Below, in pieces: positions 1-8,398 of a stretch of 64,000 nucleotides of DNA. Within the stretch, counting starts at the first letter, position 1, and the number at the start of each line of letters is the position of its first letter. The DNA is from Agrobacterium rosae (GTDB lineage: Bacteria > Pseudomonadota > Alphaproteobacteria > Rhizobiales > Rhizobiaceae): contig NZ_NXEJ01000003.1 of NCBI RefSeq assembly GCF_002915175.1, positions 62,001 through 126,000 on the forward strand, in the 5' to 3' direction. The position numbers were made by a program, and so were the translations under genes. The notes under the pieces were generated by a model. That model was not told the origin of the DNA and ran no database searches. It saw only the letters and a list, made by a program, of their open reading frames with translations.

Positions 1-428
<428 letters not shown>

Positions 429-500
429 TTAAGATAAATAGAGCCAAGAACGTTCGGGCCGTCAAGTTAAAAGTGTTGTGCGCTGCACACGTGTATGGAC

Positions 501-1433
501 CTAGCGTGTCCGAAGTCGCAGCAGGATGTCTTGATCGTAATTGCCAAAACCCCGACCGAAAATATTGATTCCGCCCGGATGCTTTGCGTCTTCCCTCACG
601 CCAATACGCAGGCGAATGGAGTGGTGGGCCTCAAGTTTCAGGTCTGAAAGTCGCACGTCGGAAATCCGCAAACCATCGACATAGGAACCGTCTTCATTGA
701 CGCGGAAACTCTTCAGCTTACCGTATTGCGAGCCCTTCAATTTCCACCAGTCCGGGGTATAAACGCCTCTCTGATCGCCAAAATCCCCCGGAGAAGTCCA
801 GGTCGCAACATCGATGCCGTTGACGGCCAGCGTGATATCAGACGGCCAGTCCGCGCTGGTGCCTGGAACCTCCGAACTCAGTTCCAAAGCGAATTCGATC
901 TCCCGGATCCGTGCGTTGGCAAGCCTTGCATTGTTGGGAAATTGATACTCGACATAGCCTCTTGTGAACCAGATTAGTGCGGTTTTCATGCGGTCCGGGT
1001 CGAGGAAGGTGCTCGGCACGTCGAGCAATCCGATGATGCCATCAACCGAGCACAGACCGCATGGCGCGGATACCTCGAAGCCGGTATAGAGCCCCAACGG
1101 CATCGACACTTCGATGGCGTTCTGTTCGGTCTCTTTGATATTGTCCTTCAGAACGATCAGGACCTCGTCATAAACACACTCGCAAATCTTCTGGCTTCCC
1201 TTGCGCGCCTTGATTGTTTCCGTGCGGATCAATCCGGCTTCCTGCAACAACTGGACGCTTGTCGAAACGCTGGATTGCGGCAGGCTGAGCACCGCGGCGA
1301 TGTCGTTGACATTCATCGGCCCCTTCTGTTGAAGCAGCTTGAGCATGGAGATGCGGGTGGGTGAGGCGAGAGCCTTGAGAACCGTTTGATGCTCCTCGGG
1401 ATCAACGACAAGAAAATTGCGGCTCAAGGTCAT
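501..1433 (-). CDS. ArsR-type winged-helix transcriptional regulator with long C-terminal domain
   Basis: Residues about 13-80 form an ArsR winged helix (ALASPTRISMLKLLQQ, then DIAAVLSLPQSSVSTSVQLL as the recognition helix region). The protein is 310 residues, about three times a plain ArsR repressor. The extra 200 residues carry CGLCSVDG and a beta-rich, tryptophan-containing region (TPDWWKLKGSQYG) that I do not recognise; it could be a sugar-sensing domain. There is no obvious ArsR metal-binding motif. The arabinofuranosidase gene follows 114 bp downstream on the same strand, so control of arabinoside use is the natural inference. The start ATG at 1433 immediately precedes the conserved domain. 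Confidence 0.85.
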   Translation of the reverse strand: MTLSRNFLVVDPEEHQTVLKALASPTRISMLKLLQQKGPMNVNDIAAVLSLPQSSVSTSVQLLQEAGLIRTETIKARKGSQKICECVYDEVLIVLKDNIKETEQNAIEVSMPLGLYTGFEVSAPCGLCSVDGIIGLLDVPSTFLDPDRMKTALIWFTRGYVEYQFPNNARLANARIREIEFALELSSEVPGTSADWPSDITLAVNGIDVATWTSPGDFGDQRGVYTPDWWKLKGSQYGKLKSFRVNEDGSYVDGLRISDVRLSDLKLEAHHSIRLRIGVREDAKHPGGINIFGRGFGNYDQDILLRLRTR

Positions 1434-1698
1434 GGCTCCCGAAATAGACTGCTTTCATGTCTATATCGGATATCCTGATTTGATCAACGTCTTTCGGATA
1501 GGAAAACGCTTCCCTGTTCAGGGAAGAAGCCGTCTGTCCAACTGCTATCGCGACCAACCGGTACCCGAAGTTCGTCAGCGTCGACTTCCGCCTGTGCGCT
1601 ACGGTGTGTAGTTCGTCATTGAGTTCAAGAGGGCGACAGGCGCGGGATGTTCAACTCCAAGCGGATTGACCGCGCGAAACCCAGCTTAGGAAACAATC

Positions 1699-2331
1699 TC
1701 AACGGAGCAGTCCGTCGACGTCGAACTCTTCCCAGCCGCCGAGCTTCGGGGGCGTATCCTTGGAGCTATCTTTCGACAACTTGGAGCGCTTCGCAGCCTC
1801 CTGCTTGAGCGACCGCGTCAGCTTTGCCTGATACGCAACTCGCTGCCTCTTTTCAGCTTTTGCTTCGGCATCTTCAACCCGCCACTCTTCCACGACTCCA
1901 CGGTCGAGAAGATCCTCCACCACCTTTGGGTCAAAGACATGAAACGTAATCTGACGGGCGCGTCCGTTCAGTCTGACGGTTCTGGTACCGGCGCTCGGCA
2001 GACGCCCGTCGGCTAGCCAACGATGTCGCTCGCTGGTCTTGATGGTTAGGATGTCCTCGATTTCGCGCGGAATGACCGGTAGTGCACCGGCGTCGGTTAT
2101 CACCTTCGTAGCGATGGTCGCCACGGCGTTGAATACGGTCTTTTCGCTAGCCGACATCGCCAGTGTGAGATCGACGCCTTCCAGCGAGATCGACTTTTTT
2201 GAGCTTGCAGGCAGCCTTGCCTGTATCTCTTGCAAAACACCTTTCGCACGAACCGCCGACCCCATTGTTACAGCGGCTGGCAGGGTCCATGTTCTGATCA
2301 GTTCGATGTCATCTTTTTCACGCTTCGGCAT
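1699..2331 (-). CDS. hypothetical protein (210 aa), function unknown
   Basis: I do not recognise a domain with confidence. The ATG at 2331 is preferred over an in-frame TTG ten codons upstream; neither has a strong ribosome site. The sequence contains a possible helix-turn-helix-like stretch (IKTSERHRWLADGRLPSAGT) followed by a beta segment (ITFHVFDPKVVEDLLDRG). The tail is lysine/arginine-rich and probably a coiled coil (EAKAEKRQRVAYQ, then KLTRSLKQEAAKRSKLSK). There is no signal peptide or membrane segment. Composition and the charged helical tail suggest a soluble cytoplasmic, possibly nucleic-acid-associated protein; that is inference. It stands about 56 bp downstream of the DUF1810 gene on the same strand. 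Confidence 0.7.
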   Translation of the reverse strand: MPKREKDDIELIRTWTLPAAVTMGSAVRAKGVLQEIQARLPASSKKSISLEGVDLTLAMSASEKTVFNAVATIATKVITDAGALPVIPREIEDILTIKTSERHRWLADGRLPSAGTRTVRLNGRARQITFHVFDPKVVEDLLDRGVVEEWRVEDAEAKAEKRQRVAYQAKLTRSLKQEAAKRSKLSKDSSKDTPPKLGGWEEFDVDGLLR

Positions 2332-2386
2332 TCTGCACAGATGGTGTTTCGCCGCTTTCAAGTCAACGAACTATCTGGCTATGGTT

Positions 2387-2800
2387 TTACAACGCTGCGG
2401 GCGTGGCTTGATCGCCCTCACCTTCATAAAACATCTGAAGCGCGGCTTTAAACGACGAGCCACCCTGTGCGATGGCACCAAACAACGTCATGCTGGAATG
2501 AAACTTGAGGTCATCGGGAAATCCGAGAATGTCATGTGCGCTGAGATCAGGATGGCTGAGCATGGCGTGCGTACACTCCTCCAAGCGGGGTCCCAAAATA
2601 GGATGTCTCAAGTAGGCTTCGGCCTCCGAGCGTCCAGAGATCGCGTAAAAGCGCGCAGTATCCGAACGACTAAGTCCGCGAATTTGTGGGAAGATGAACC
2701 ACATCCAATGCGACTGCTTACGACCGGCACGCAATTCATGCAGGGCTATGCTGTAGAGGTCATGCTGCGCTGTAACGAAGCGCGCAAGATCAAATTCCAT
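2387..2800 (-). CDS. DUF1810 family protein
   Basis: The 137-residue product begins MEFDLARFVTAQ and contains the family hallmark RAGRKQSHWMWFIFPQIRGL, then FYAISGRSEAEAYLRHPILG and HDILGFPDDLKFHSSMTLFG. These match the small soluble DUF1810 family (about 140 aa) found in many proteobacteria, whose biochemical function is not established. The ATG at 2800 gives the usual family N-terminus; a longer frame upstream adds 55 residues with no family similarity and is rejected. The protein has no export signal. It is the third gene of a same-strand run that starts with an exonuclease at 3910. Confidence 0.92.
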   Translation of the reverse strand: MEFDLARFVTAQHDLYSIALHELRAGRKQSHWMWFIFPQIRGLSRSDTARFYAISGRSEAEAYLRHPILGPRLEECTHAMLSHPDLSAHDILGFPDDLKFHSSMTLFGAIAQGGSSFKAALQMFYEGEGDQATPAAL

Positions 2801-2837
2801 TCGTATGCCTCCGCTTGCTAAGAATTGGGGTACCACT

Positions 2838-3158
2838 TCATTCCTTTTCCAACTGTGCAAACCATGCAGAGTATGGGGTATTCTTCGCCAGATGTCGGTT
2901 GAAATCCGGCGCGTCATCACACCACCATACGGGCCCGCGTTCGCCGAGGGCAACTTTGGCGGCATCCACTCTTTTGCGAGCTTCTGCCATTGCTGGCGAA
3001 GATGCCTTTGCGTCCCGAACGGCCCTCCGAGCGGCCATCAACTCGCGCACCAGTGCCGCACGCGTGATCTCATCGAGTTCGGGATTACTTCGACGCCAGA
3101 GCCGTCCCCGGACGACAAAGTAGCGACCATCGAGCGTGTTTGGATGCTTCTCGTTCAT
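2838..3158 (-). CDS. conserved hypothetical small protein
   Basis: A 106-residue soluble protein. It opens with NTLDGRYFVVRGRLWRRSNP, has an arginine/alanine-rich helix in the middle (ALVRELMAARRAVRDAK) and ends with a conserved-looking block GERGPVWWCDDAPDFNRHL and NTPYSAWFAQL. I recall this architecture as a conserved hypothetical family in rhizobia and other proteobacteria with no assigned function. Its ATG overlaps the stop codon of the upstream exonuclease gene by four bases, so the two are probably translationally coupled. This coupling is the best clue to its job, possibly in nucleic-acid metabolism, but that remains inference. Confidence 0.85.
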   Translation of the reverse strand: MNEKHPNTLDGRYFVVRGRLWRRSNPELDEITRAALVRELMAARRAVRDAKASSPAMAEARKRVDAAKVALGERGPVWWCDDAPDFNRHLAKNTPYSAWFAQLEKE

Positions 3159-3910
3159 TCGAATCCAAGCGTTCCTTGCGCGGGTTCCGCATTCTGAGAC
3201 GGTTTGTCTTCATGACGACGGGTCAGTTCAGTCTGTGCGCTGAATCGTACGTCTACATCCCGATCCGCGATAAGCACGTTGAGCGCTTGGGTGCTGATAC
3301 GATCCCAAGATTTTCCCCGATCCGGTCCGGCAGTAACGCGCGGCAAAAGACCTGGCTCATTGCTCCATGCCAAGCAATCCTCAAGCGAGGTTTCGTTCAG
3401 CATGTCTCGCAGGTGATGAGCCGTAACATAGGCATCGGGCATCGCTCGATGGGCTGGCAATCCGATTTTGTGCACCAGCCCGACCGGCATTCTTTGATAA
3501 CGCAGCATCTGGTTGGAAAACCGGGGAAGGTGTGGCCAGACACGCAAGGCGCACTTCCATGTGCAAATCCAGGGCGTTCCACCTGTAAACCGCGGCGTAC
3601 AGTACCTTTGCTCGAAGGCTGCTCGATGAGCGGCCAAGGCATCGATGCGGCCGGGTGGACGAAGAACAGTTGATGCTATTTCCTTCCAGTATGGCGCGTC
3701 GGCAACTTGGCTGTCCAGGATATGATGGATGGCCATCGTGTCGGGTGAGATCGGGCGACCAGGGTTGACGAAAAGTGCACCGCGCTCATCGACGACATCC
3801 CAGTTTCCGGACTCGTCCATGATGACATCTTGCCAGCCGATCTCGCAAACGTCGTCCGGGCCGTTGCCGCCTGTTTCAAGATCGATAACGCGAATTCTGG
3901 CTCCGGACAC
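3155..3910 (-). CDS. DEDDh-type 3'-5' exonuclease, ExoX/DnaQ-like
   Basis: The protein carries the three exonuclease blocks: Exo I RIRVIDLETGGN with the D-x-E pair, a central segment with MAIHHILDSQ and LAAHRAAFEQRY, and Exo III HRAMPDAYVTAHHL with the His and Asp. The C-terminal part (WDRISTQALNVLIADRDVD) resembles the extra domain of ExoX-like enzymes. The chosen start is the GTG at 3910, ten bases after AAAGGAAGG; the 48 upstream in-frame residues have no family similarity. The expected role is exonucleolytic DNA degradation in repair. The last bases overlap the next gene (ATGA), which indicates an operon with the small conserved protein downstream. Confidence 0.85.
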   Translation of the reverse strand: MSGARIRVIDLETGGNGPDDVCEIGWQDVIMDESGNWDVVDERGALFVNPGRPISPDTMAIHHILDSQVADAPYWKEIASTVLRPPGRIDALAAHRAAFEQRYCTPRFTGGTPWICTWKCALRVWPHLPRFSNQMLRYQRMPVGLVHKIGLPAHRAMPDAYVTAHHLRDMLNETSLEDCLAWSNEPGLLPRVTAGPDRGKSWDRISTQALNVLIADRDVDVRFSAQTELTRRHEDKPSQNAEPAQGTLGFE

Positions 3911-4248
3911 GTCGGTGCTGCCTTCCTTTGTGCTTCTATATCCAGTAAGCGAGATTGATGCCGGATGGTTCCTGAACCTGGAAGCCTGAGGACCGGCGGA
4001 GCTCGAGCGCTTGCCGGAACGGCTTAGTCGCCAAGCATCTTCGAGAAGCGGCACCGCATCTTGCTCGGATCAAGCATGATGGCAATCAACGGACGAATCG
4101 CCTCCATTCAATTCCATGAAGCTCTCGTGCAAACCAGCAGTTATCCGACGCCAACGGCAAGCAGGTAAAAGCGTGCGCGGGAAACGGCTGGGCGGAGACA
4201 TTTTGATAAAGAGTTAATCCGTTCGTCGAGAAGATTGGCAATTTCAGA
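3911..4248. other. intergenic region without recognisable gene
   Basis: This stretch separates the exonuclease gene (minus strand) from csbD (plus strand). No convincing coding sequence was seen on either strand. It should hold the exonuclease promoter and the upstream part of the csbD promoter; a single EcfG-type promoter begins just after it, at 4249. Confidence 0.5.
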
Positions 4249-4274
4249 GGAACCAGAAAGCGCAGTTATCCGTT
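4249..4274 (+). promoter_or_regulatory. EcfG-type general stress response promoter of csbD
   Basis: GGAAC (4249-4253) and CGTT (4271-4274) are separated by 17 bp, matching the alphaproteobacterial EcfG sigma-factor consensus GGAAC-N16/17-CGTT. The element ends 43 bp upstream of the csbD ATG. CsbD-family genes are typical members of the general stress regulon in rhizobia, so sequence and context agree. Confidence 0.8.
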
Positions 4275-4317
4275 GTTTTACCGATCGAACAATGCAGCTC
4301 AAAAAAGGAGAACGACA

Positions 4318-4509
4318 ATGGGTAGCACAATGGACAAGGTTAAAGGCAAAGCCAACGAATTAGCTGGCGAAGCCCGACAGGCTGTCGGCGACGCGACCGA
4401 CAACCATGAAATGGAAGCCAAAGGCGCGGCGCAAGAGGCCAAGGGTCATGCACAGCAGGCCAAGGGCGAAGCAAAAGAAAAAGTGAAAAACGTCGTCGAT
4501 CGTGCATAA
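4318..4509 (+). CDS. CsbD family stress protein
   Basis: A 63-residue, highly hydrophilic protein starting MGSTMDKVKGKANELAGEAR and continuing with alternating Lys/Ala/Glu helices (GAAQEAKGHAQQAKGEAKEK). This is the typical CsbD/YjbJ composition; these are small, abundant stress-induced proteins of unclear biochemical activity. The ATG at 4318 follows AAAAAAGGAG with good spacing; an upstream in-frame ATG at 4273 lies inside the promoter and is rejected. Transcription is expected from the EcfG-type promoter at 4249-4274 and is closed by a strong hairpin terminator directly downstream. Confidence 0.93.
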   Translation: MGSTMDKVKGKANELAGEARQAVGDATDNHEMEAKGAAQEAKGHAQQAKGEAKEKVKNVVDRA

Positions 4510-4527
4510 TGGTTCCGACAACAAGAA

Positions 4528-4558
4528 AAGGCTCCGGACATTGTTCGGAGCCTTTTTT
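4528..4558 (+). terminator. Rho-independent terminator after csbD
   Basis: The inverted repeat GGCTCCG (4530-4536) / CGGAGCC (4546-4552), extended by AA/TT, is followed directly by a run of Ts. It begins 19 bp after the csbD stop codon, a textbook intrinsic terminator. Confidence 0.9.
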
Positions 4559-4662
4559 CTGTGGCTGAAATTTTCCTGACGCCGGGTGAATTGATGTTTG
4601 GTGCAACGACGCCAATCAACTAGGTTTGTAAATCCGGGATGTTGAGCCAGCAGGAGTAGAGC

Positions 4663-4914
4663 ATGTTTACCCACGTCATGATCGGCAGTAACGATTTGGA
4701 GCGATCCAAAGCATTTTATGACGCAACGTTTGTCGCTCTTGGAGGACGCCCTGAAGAAACGGATGCAAGAGGCCGGTTGATCTACATACACCACGGTGGC
4801 CGCCTGATGATTACGAAGCCGATTGATGGCAAACCTGCGACCGCAGCCAATGGTGGGGCGATCGGTATTGCTGCTTCAAATCAGGATCATGGGCCATTAT
4901 TGTCACATCTATAG
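4663..4914 (+). pseudogene. truncated VOC (glyoxalase/bleomycin-resistance fold) family gene
   Basis: The 83-residue reading frame starts with the typical VOC N-terminus MFTHVMIGSNDLERSKAFYD and keeps the first beta-alpha-beta-beta module (LIYIHHGGRLMITKPIDGKP, GGAIGIAAS). It stops at residue 83, whereas this small-VOC subfamily normally runs to about 120-130 residues. The C-terminal part, with the second metal-ligand strand and the DPDGN-type ending, is absent, and I could not find it in the other frames just downstream. The gene is therefore probably a remnant created by deletion, not by a single frameshift. The start has a GAG-type ribosome site at 4656-4660. Confidence 0.65.
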
Positions 4915-5350
4915 CTGGGTCTGCGGTTTCGGCGGGCCAAGGAAATCTAACGACAACAACAATATTTGTCCGCAGACAGCACCAAACTTACCGTCCGGAC
5001 CTTGCCGACGTAGTAGACTGGTCAGCCGTTATGTGGAGTATCAGTGAATAGTAAACCAATTTTCCCCAGTCTCGCCGTAAATTAAAATCCTGCCGTGGTA
5101 GCTTGCCAACCTTGACCTGATCGGTGCGCTTGCAGACCACGACTCTCGATACGGCCTGGGCAAAGGCGGAGAGACGCTCGAGAGAACGGGGCGCATATGA
5201 ATACGGTGACACAATCAAAGCCGTTACGACATCATCTTTGACCTTGATGTGCTATGGCTGGCTGCAATATTCTCCGGTTGCCGTGTAGACACTGTTCGCA
5301 TCGTTGCATCGAACTCGACAGCAAGGCTGGCACGCTGTGGTCAGACCGAC
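4915..5350. other. intergenic stretch, probably degraded sequence
   Basis: No convincing coding frame was seen. It lies between two gene remnants, the truncated VOC gene and the aldo/keto reductase tail, so it is probably decayed DNA left after deletions. No hairpin terminator or repeat stands out. Confidence 0.45.
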
Positions 5351-5600
5351 TTACAGCTTGCGTGTGCCAAGCCACTTCACCTTTTCCGGATCACGATGAT
5401 CGAAGAAGCTGCTGGTTTTCTGGTCGAGCGAGCCAACGGCTGTGACGTCTTCCTGGTCGAGCTCGAAGTCGAAGACCTGGAAGTTCTCAGCCGTCCGCTC
5501 CTTGCGCACGGACTTCGGGATAGCAACGATATTGCGCTGGATCAGCCAGCGGAGCAATCGTCGGATTGTTTGCGACGACAACCCATTACAGCCTCGAACT
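5351..5600 (-). pseudogene. aldo/keto reductase, C-terminal remnant
   Basis: On the minus strand the last ~78 codons before the stop at 5351 encode a recognisable aldo/keto reductase tail: [20 protein letters not shown], then [15 protein letters not shown] and [16 protein letters not shown]. The IPKS motif is the cofactor-binding signature that follows the barrel. Upstream of about 5600 the similarity ends and other frames contain stops, so the N-terminal three quarters with the catalytic Tyr/Lys/Asp are missing. The in-frame extension to 5884 overlaps the neighbouring membrane-protein gene and is not coding in this frame. A non-functional remnant. Confidence 0.75.
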
Positions 5601-5709
5601 TTATCGGTCCTTGCGCATGAAATTTCACGATTCCATTGAGATCGATGGTCGTTAAACGCCGGAAATAACCGGGTTCGCGGTTCATTTCCTTTCAAGGATT
5701 TGACTAACA

Positions 5710-6801
5710 CTACTTCCAACTCATGTAGTCGCCAGCAGTGCATCCGTATGGTGCTCGGTCTTGACCGAAGCGTGTTTTGAGTTGGTCGCAGCCCCAGCGG
5801 TTCAGTGGAGCGGGCATCATATTGTTGATGTCCATGCCGGGAGACTGAAACTGGGTTGGGGATGTCGTCACATACCAGAGCCAAAAGCCGAATATGCCGA
5901 CGATAAGCAAAAGCGACGTTCCGACGAAAATTTGCAGGCCTTTCCAGGCCGACATCGTCTTTTTCGGCGCACCGATAACCGGCGCTTGATCGATCCCGAT
6001 ATGATCCGCGAAGGGCACCAGCGCCGCGGTTCGCTCGTTGTCGGTCAATGCAACACGTTGAAGGCGATCGTCCAAGAGCATGGGCAGGGCCGTGTTGCCA
6101 TGTCGGACAGCCAAGCCCAGAAGTTTGCCGTTGGCTTCGCCGACGATCAAGGGCTCAGCACCTTGGGTCATGTGTGTGTAAGCGGACCGGCCCGTTTTAT
6201 CGGTGGCGACCTTGTCGTTGTAGGTAACGGAGAGAGTATTTTTTTTGCGGTCGAAGGCGGTGATTTCAACCGGAATGGGCTTGAGCAAAGCAGGTCGGCG
6301 TAGCTGGCTCTTAACCCGTAAAATGCGCAGGGTAAAAAAGATCATCGCGATGCCCATACCGCCCAGTGCAACGGTGAAGAGCGCGAGCGTTATGATCCGG
6401 TTCCAGAGCTTGTCGAGGCCAAGGCTTATCGTCGCCAATTCGGGGTGGTCTGCCGAGATCACCAGTGCTGTCTCATAGTCTCCCACATGAAAATCGACAA
6501 ACATGACTTCGACCTTCGTGTCATAGCTCTGGCCGTTGACATTATAGACAAGCCTAGCTTTGCAGTCGGTGAGGATCGCTTTTCGAGTCGTGCATTGACC
6601 ATCTTGAATGTCACCGTCTTCCACCACAACCGGGTTCTGGCTGATCAGGAAATCGCGATAAACGCCCGGTCCTTCCCAGAAAAGCAGAAAGGCAGCCAGC
6701 GCGAGGATAATGGGCGGAGACCAGAAGTAAGCGCGAGGTATCGAAACAACATTGGCTGCCAGCGAAAACGGACGGTTGGGGAGATGAAGCGTCGGCGTCA
6801 A
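5710..6801 (-). CDS. membrane protein of unknown function
   Basis: A 363-residue protein with three probable membrane segments: about residues 28-44 ([13 protein letters not shown]), 136-158 ([18 protein letters not shown]) and 288-310 ([19 protein letters not shown]). An extracytoplasmic domain with three cysteines ([19 protein letters not shown] and others) lies between the first two. The C-terminus ends with a small cysteine-containing motif ([11 protein letters not shown] then [14 protein letters not shown]). The layout recalls DUF3592-like membrane proteins, but I would not assign the family firmly. No operon partners: the AKR remnant lies downstream, rpsU upstream. Confidence 0.8.
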   Translation of the reverse strand: MTPTLHLPNRPFSLAANVVSIPRAYFWSPPIILALAAFLLFWEGPGVYRDFLISQNPVVVEDGDIQDGQCTTRKAILTDCKARLVYNVNGQSYDTKVEVMFVDFHVGDYETALVISADHPELATISLGLDKLWNRIITLALFTVALGGMGIAMIFFTLRILRVKSQLRRPALLKPIPVEITAFDRKKNTLSVTYNDKVATDKTGRSAYTHMTQGAEPLIVGEANGKLLGLAVRHGNTALPMLLDDRLQRVALTDNERTAALVPFADHIGIDQAPVIGAPKKTMSAWKGLQIFVGTSLLLIVGIFGFWLWYVTTSPTQFQSPGMDINNMMPAPLNRWGCDQLKTRFGQDRAPYGCTAGDYMSWK

Positions 6802-7017
6802 GTTCGTGGTCTTTCTATTTCAAATACTAACGGTGACGATGAGCCGGACCCAAGATAAGCGGATCAGAGCATCGCAGGGCTGAGACCGCCATCTTCGGCG
6901 ACCTCGGTTGCCAGCCTTTTCGCCAGAGTCGCCAAAGCTGTCCGCAACGCGTTGGATGCGGACGGGACCGTGGTTGACGACGGTTGGCAAAAAAGGCACC
7001 GCTATTTCGCAGTAGAC

Positions 7018-7257
7018 TTAACGCGCAGGCCTGATTGTCTTCTTAGGGGCAGCAATCCCGCTTTCGCGTTCCAACTTCTTGCGAGCCATCTTCCTGACGC
7101 GCCGGACGCCCTCTGCTTTTTCTCTGGCCCGTTTGACCGACGGCTTTTCGAAATGCTCACGCAACCGCATTTCGCGGAAAACGCCTTCTCGCTGCATTCT
7201 TTTCTTGAGCACGCGAAGAGCCTGCTCAACGTTGTTATCTCGGACATCTACCTTCAA
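7018..7257 (-). CDS. rpsU: 30S ribosomal protein S21 (bS21)
   Basis: The 79-residue product reads [20 protein letters not shown], then [20 protein letters not shown] and an Arg/Lys-rich helix to the end. This matches bS21 of alphaproteobacteria, including the conserved central [13 protein letters not shown] block. The reading frame has no ATG at the N-terminus; it starts with TTG at 7257, preceded by AAGGAA about six bases upstream. Rhizobia often carry more than one S21 copy, so this may be a paralogue with special regulation. It is monocistronic in this window. Confidence 0.92.
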   Translation of the reverse strand: MKVDVRDNNVEQALRVLKKRMQREGVFREMRLREHFEKPSVKRAREKAEGVRRVRKMARKKLERESGIAAPKKTIRPAR

Positions 7258-7668
7258 TTTACATTCCTTATTTTGTTAATCCTGATCGTGATGCGGTGCT
7301 TACGGTAAGAAAGCACGTCCCACTATTCGTCTGAACCGTCTTCATAGAGTGCTCGGCGCTGCAGGTCGATCTGATGTTGCACTTTTTTTAGAAACCTTGC
7401 CCCAAGGGAGCTTCTGGCGGGTACATAGCAAATCCGATCGGCGGAGACGAGTCCCTGCTAAAGAAGAAATTCTCTGATATTGAGAGCCGGGCATATCGTT
7501 ACAATGACGATATGCGTAAGATCAACTGGGTGCCGGATGGCGACGTCAAATTGTGGCCGAGGACGGTTGTGCGCCAGCACGCGGCGGCAGCATCAAAGTG
7601 ACGCGGCATAGAGGTGCCTAACACACCTGATCTTATCAGGTGTTTCGATAAACCGTGGTAAAATGGAT
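7258..7668. other. intergenic region with a short unassigned frame
   Basis: The region between rpsU and the small gene at 7669-7845 contains an open plus-strand frame from 7392 to 7601 (69 codons; e.g. GGDESLLKKKFSDIESRAYR and MRKINWVPDGDVKLWPRTVV). Its first ATG is at 7512 and it has no ribosome site, so it is more likely a remnant than a gene. I do not recognise the protein. An inverted repeat follows at 7623-7643. Confidence 0.35.
7623..7643. terminator. perfect 9-bp hairpin, possible terminator
   Basis: ACACCTGAT (7623-7631) and ATCAGGTGT (7635-7643) form a perfect stem with a CTT loop, followed by TT on the plus strand. It lies 26 bp beyond the stop of the minus-strand small gene ending at 7669, and downstream of the plus-strand fragment ending at 7601. 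It could terminate either. The T-run is weak. Confidence 0.5.
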
Positions 7669-7845
7669 TCAGTTTAGTCCGTTGAGATTGTGAGCTGCCC
7701 TGTTTGAGGAGTCACGATCATCTTTGTGGAGCGTCAGGATTCGCCGAGCATCTTCCAGATGGATGCCATGCCTTAACGCAAATTCCTGGGGCTCATATGA
7801 AATGCTTTCCCCCATTTTCTTAGCGACCGCCGATTTCGATGCCAT
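7669..7845 (-). CDS. small protein, DUF3606-like (58 aa)
   Basis: A 58-codon gene. The ATG at 7845 follows AGGGGA with a 6-base spacer on the minus strand. The product begins MASKSAVAKKMGESISYEPQ and contains EFALRHGIHLEDARRILTLH, a short helical motif resembling the DUF3606-type small proteins common in rhizobia. The codon use and the ribosome site favour a real gene. Function is not known. It is divergent from the DUF982 gene 217 bp away. Confidence 0.6.
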   Translation of the reverse strand: MASKSAVAKKMGESISYEPQEFALRHGIHLEDARRILTLHKDDRDSSNRAAHNLNGLN

Positions 7846-8062
7846 CTTGTGTCCCCTGCGTCACCAAAAAATGGGTGACAGTGGTTCCATAACACATCTC
7901 TCGGCAAAAAGGGGGAAATCCCATCGCAGATAGGGCATCCCCCGGGGGAGTCCGTTCCAGCCATCAATGGCGATGCAAATGCGGACGGGCGTGACACCAG
8001 TTGCGCATCACACACGGGATGCCCACCTATGGGTACCGGCATACAGCTGGCAAGGAGAACCT

Positions 8063-8299
8063 ATGTCCATAGAATGGAAGAACTCTGTGTCCGTTCGGAT
8101 AGGGACCGGTCATGCTGAGATGATTAAGGGCCCGGTCGAAGCGTTCGACGCGCTGAACAATCGCTGGCCCGCAGAACATGGCCCTCTCTATGTTGAAGCC
8201 AAGAGCCAATGCAGCGATGCCGTTGCTCGCGGGTCGGCGGATGAAGGAGCTCGGAACGCCTTCATTGACGCAGCCGTTGAGGCGACGCTTTTGGCCTGA
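8063..8299 (+). CDS. DUF982 domain-containing protein
   Basis: A 78-residue protein starting MSIEWKNSVSVRIGTGHAEM. It contains the DUF982 core: a GPVEAFDALNNRWPAEHGPL block and a C-terminal helix GARNAFIDAAVEATLLA. DUF982 proteins are small, usually plasmid- or rhizobium-associated, and of unknown function. The ATG at 8063 has an AAGGAGA ribosome site; the longer in-frame start at 7967 is rejected because the extra residues are unlike the family. No partner genes are apparent. Confidence 0.9.
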   Translation: MSIEWKNSVSVRIGTGHAEMIKGPVEAFDALNNRWPAEHGPLYVEAKSQCSDAVARGSADEGARNAFIDAAVEATLLA

Positions 8300-8398
8300 T
8301 GGACGGGAATGTTTTCAGTCGACGGTCATATGAGCGATTTGATCTACTTGGGATGGTTTCGAGTGAGGTCATCCCTTGAGAGCGTCTCAACGAAGACG

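Noticed and set aside
3140..3673. 177-codon plus-strand frame
   Set aside because: Overlaps the exonuclease gene in antisense; the exonuclease has recognisable catalytic blocks.
7863..7888. Possible second EcfG promoter (GGAAC on the minus strand at 7888-7884) upstream of the 58-codon gene
   Set aside because: No CGTT-like element occurs 16-17 bp downstream, so the consensus is not met.
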